Below, one piece after another: positions 62,172 to 64,000 of a DNA stretch of 64,000 nucleotides. The position numbers and the translations under genes are program-made. How positions within the stretch are numbered: the first letter of the stretch is position 1; each line of letters opens with the position of its first letter. This stretch comes from Streptomyces sp. NBRC 110611 (lineage in GTDB: Bacteria; Actinomycetota; Actinomycetes; Streptomycetales; Streptomycetaceae): positions 372,001 to 436,000 of the forward strand of contig NZ_BBUY01000005.1 of assembly GCF_001590865.1 (NCBI RefSeq). The letters are read 5' to 3'. Below the pieces are notes generated by a model that saw only the letters and a list, made by a program, of their open reading frames with translations, had not been told where the DNA came from and did not search any database.

Positions 62172-63566
62172 GTGACTGCACCCACCCCCCGCCGCTCCCT
62201 CTTCCTCGGGCGCATGTCGCTGCCCGAGCGGAACTTCATAGCCGACGCGCTGCGTACCGAGACGGTCGGCGGCGTCCTCCTCCTGGTCGCCGCCCTGACC
62301 GCCCTGATCTGGGCGAACACCATGGGCGGAAGCTACGAGGCGATCCGCGGCTTCCACCTCGGCCCGGCCTCCCTGGGCCTGGACCTGTCCATCCAGCACT
62401 GGGCCGCCAACGGACTGCTCGCGATCTTCTTCTTCGTGGCCGGTATCGAGCTCAAGCGCGAACTGGTCGCCGGTGAGCTCCGGGATCCGCGGGCCGCCGC
62501 GCTCCCCGTGATCGCCGCGGTCTGCGGTATGGCGATACCGGCGCTCGTCTACACCGCCGTCAACACCCTCGGCGGCGGCTCGCTGCAGGGCTGGGCGGTC
62601 CCCACCGCCACCGACATCGCCTTCGCGCTCGCCGTGCTCGCCGTCATCGGCACGTCCCTGCCGTCCGCACTGCGCGCCTTCCTGCTCACCCTCGCCGTCG
62701 TCGACGACCTCTTCGCGATCCTGATCATCGCGACCTTCTTCACCTCCAAGATCAACTTTGTGGCGCTCGGCCTCGCCGTCGCCGGCCTGGGGCTCTTCTA
62801 CCTGCTCCTGCGCAAGGGCGTCCGCGGCTGGTACGTCTACGTGCCGCTCGCCGTGGTCATCTGGGCGCTGATGGAGAACAGCGGAGTGCACGCCACCATC
62901 GCCGGTGTCGCGATGGGCCTGATGCTGCGCTGCCACCGCCACGACGGCGAGAAGCACTCCCCCGGCGAGCACATCGAGCACATGGTCCGCCCGATCTCGG
63001 CCGGACTCGCGGTGCCGCTGTTCGCCCTGTTCTCCGCGGGCGTGGCGATATCCGGCAACGCCCTCCACGACGTGTTCACCCGGCCGGAGACGCTCGGCGT
63101 CGTCCTCGGCCTGGTGGTGGGCAAGGCGGTGGGCATCTTCGGCGGCACGTGGTGCACCGCCCGCTTCACCAAGGCCGAGCTCAACCCCGACCTCAAATGG
63201 CCGGACGTCTTCGCGGTCGCCTCCCTGGCCGGCATCGGCTTCACCGTCTCCCTGCTGATCGGCGAACTCGCCTTCGCCGACGACCTGGCACTGGCCGACG
63301 AGATCAAGGCCTCGGTACTGATCGGCTCGCTGCTCGCGGCCGTCTGCGCCGGCATCCTCCTCAAGCTCCGCAACGCCAAGTACAAGAAGCTCTGCGAGGA
63401 CGAGGAGCGGGACGACGACCACGACGGCATCCCCGACATCTACGAACTCGACAAGCCCGACTACCACCTCCGGATGGCCGCGATCCACGAGGCCAAGGCC
63501 GCCGAGCACCGGCGGCTGGCCGAAGTGGCCTCCGGCGCGCACACCGGGGACGATCGTCCGGCATGA
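62172..63566 (+). CDS. nhaA: Na+/H+ antiporter NhaA
   Basis: A 464-residue secondary antiporter of the NhaA family. The N-terminal part (FIADALRTETVGGVLLL...) and FFFVAGIELKRELVAGEL are typical; the ion-binding aspartates are in AVVDDLFAILIIA and the preceding PTATDIAFAL segment. About eleven to twelve membrane helices are followed by a long charged tail (residues about 400-464, EERDDDHDGIPDIYELDK). The GTG at 62172 has GGAGG eight bases upstream. Followed after 45 bp by a holin-like gene, possibly in one transcript. Confidence 0.95.
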   Translation: MTAPTPRRSLFLGRMSLPERNFIADALRTETVGGVLLLVAALTALIWANTMGGSYEAIRGFHLGPASLGLDLSIQHWAANGLLAIFFFVAGIELKRELVAGELRDPRAAALPVIAAVCGMAIPALVYTAVNTLGGGSLQGWAVPTATDIAFALAVLAVIGTSLPSALRAFLLTLAVVDDLFAILIIATFFTSKINFVALGLAVAGLGLFYLLLRKGVRGWYVYVPLAVVIWALMENSGVHATIAGVAMGLMLRCHRHDGEKHSPGEHIEHMVRPISAGLAVPLFALFSAGVAISGNALHDVFTRPETLGVVLGLVVGKAVGIFGGTWCTARFTKAELNPDLKWPDVFAVASLAGIGFTVSLLIGELAFADDLALADEIKASVLIGSLLAAVCAGILLKLRNAKYKKLCEDEERDDDHDGIPDIYELDKPDYHLRMAAIHEAKAAEHRRLAEVASGAHTGDDRPA

Positions 63567-63611
63567 TCTGAGAGGCTTTTGCATCCAGGTGACGAGAAGA
63601 GGGAGACGGCG

Positions 63612-64000
63612 ATGAGCGCAGCCGACGCGGACGGGGAGCGCAGCCTCGGGCAGCTGGTGGCCACGGCCACCGCCGAGATGTCCGCACTGGTCCACGACGA
63701 GATCGCACTGGCCAAGGCGGAGCTGCGGCAGGACGCCAAGCGCGCGGGCATCGGCAGCGCCGCGTTCATCGTGGCGGGCGCGCTGGCGCTGTTCGCGCTC
63801 CCGGTGCTGAGCTTCGCGGCGGCGTACGGCATCCACAACCTCGGGCTGGGGCTCGCCTGGTCCTTCCTGATCGTGGGCGGCGCCTTCCTGGCCCTCGCCG
63901 GTCTGCTGGTCCTCCTCGCGCTCGCCAAGCTCAAGAAGATCAAGAAGCCGGAGAAGTCCATCAACTCCGCCAAACAGACCGCTGCCGTCCTGCAGAAGGC
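63612..64000 (+). CDS. Phage holin family (actinobacterial holin-X) protein, 3' truncated by window
   Basis: The first 129 codons of an ORF that runs off the window. Soluble amphipathic start SLGQLVATATAEMSALVHDE is followed by IALAKAELRQDAKRAGIG, then two membrane segments (GSAAFIVAGALALFALPVLS and LGLAWSFLIVGGAFLALAGLL) and a Lys-rich tail, the layout of the actinobacterial holin-like family PF07332. Despite the name these are usually chromosomal and not phage lysis genes. GAGAAGAGGGAGAC precedes the ATG. No other phage gene is near. Confidence 0.88.
   Translation, partial: MSAADADGERSLGQLVATATAEMSALVHDEIALAKAELRQDAKRAGIGSAAFIVAGALALFALPVLSFAAAYGIHNLGLGLAWSFLIVGGAFLALAGLLVLLALAKLKKIKKPEKSINSAKQTAAVLQK

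Noticed and set aside
63612..64000. Prophage remnant suggested by a holin-family gene
   Set aside because: This actinobacterial holin-like family is usually chromosomal, and no other phage gene, integrase or att site is near.

Overview
The window is a gene-dense, very GC-rich stretch of a Streptomyces chromosome. The organism is inferred from gene content: bldN with its anti-sigma gene rsbN, bldG, a small BldC-like regulator, rex joined to the haem genes, futalosine-type menaquinone genes, actinobacterial ribosomal protein bS22, paired DUF3558 lipoproteins and the actinobacterial helicase/secretion (Tad) cluster. No tRNA, rRNA, CRISPR array, insertion sequence or prophage was found.

Layout. 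0-6 kb: an Lrp/AsnC regulator diverging from a 44-residue basic protein, then late menaquinone genes (UbiX-type, UbiA-type mqnP, UbiD-type) around a rhomboid protease. 6-10.4 kb: a system II cytochrome c maturation operon (resA, ccdA, resB, ccsB). 10.5-15.4 kb: a Tat-exported deacetylase-like lipoprotein, a histidine phosphatase, hemL, a conserved protein of unknown function and a DUF985 cupin. 15.6-23.8 kb: an accessory stretch with a TetR regulator and a flavin monooxygenase separated by an unusual 14-bp operator-like array, a small ATPase, an SDR enzyme, rtcB and two DUF3558 lipoproteins. 23.9-35.5 kb: class I lysyl-tRNA synthetase opposite argS, hemB, a ferredoxin/metallo-beta-lactamase fusion, a YbaK-type protein, and the rex-hemA-hemC-cobA/hemD operon behind a clear Rex operator. 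35.8-45 kb: a developmental block with bldN, rsbN, bS22, the BldC-like gene, bldG and its anti-sigma partner. 45-53.3 kb: an MrfA-like helicase convergent with a Tad-type cluster (CpaE-like, TadA, TadB, TadC, DUF4244, two TadE-like genes). 53.8-64 kb: a second HAD-IB phosphatase, a degenerate Fic-like protein, a CooC-like ATPase, a SulP/carbonic anhydrase fusion, acs, nhaA and a truncated holin-like gene.

Themes. Respiration and tetrapyrrole supply are concentrated here: menaquinone, cytochrome c maturation, hemL, hemB, hemACD and Rex. Developmental control is a second theme: SigmaBldN with RsbN, BldG with its anti-sigma factor, and two HAD-IB paralogues beside them. The most unusual signals are the phased 14-bp dyad array upstream of tetR, in-frame minisatellites in four consecutive tad genes (two covering start codons), a TadE-like reading frame with no stop before it runs antisense through the helicase gene, and the SulP/carbonic anhydrase gene with its leader dyad.

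Starts were chosen by ribosome-binding site, operon overlap or domain boundary, so many are shorter than the longest possible reading frame. Family names and references to S. coelicolor are from memory; no database search was run.
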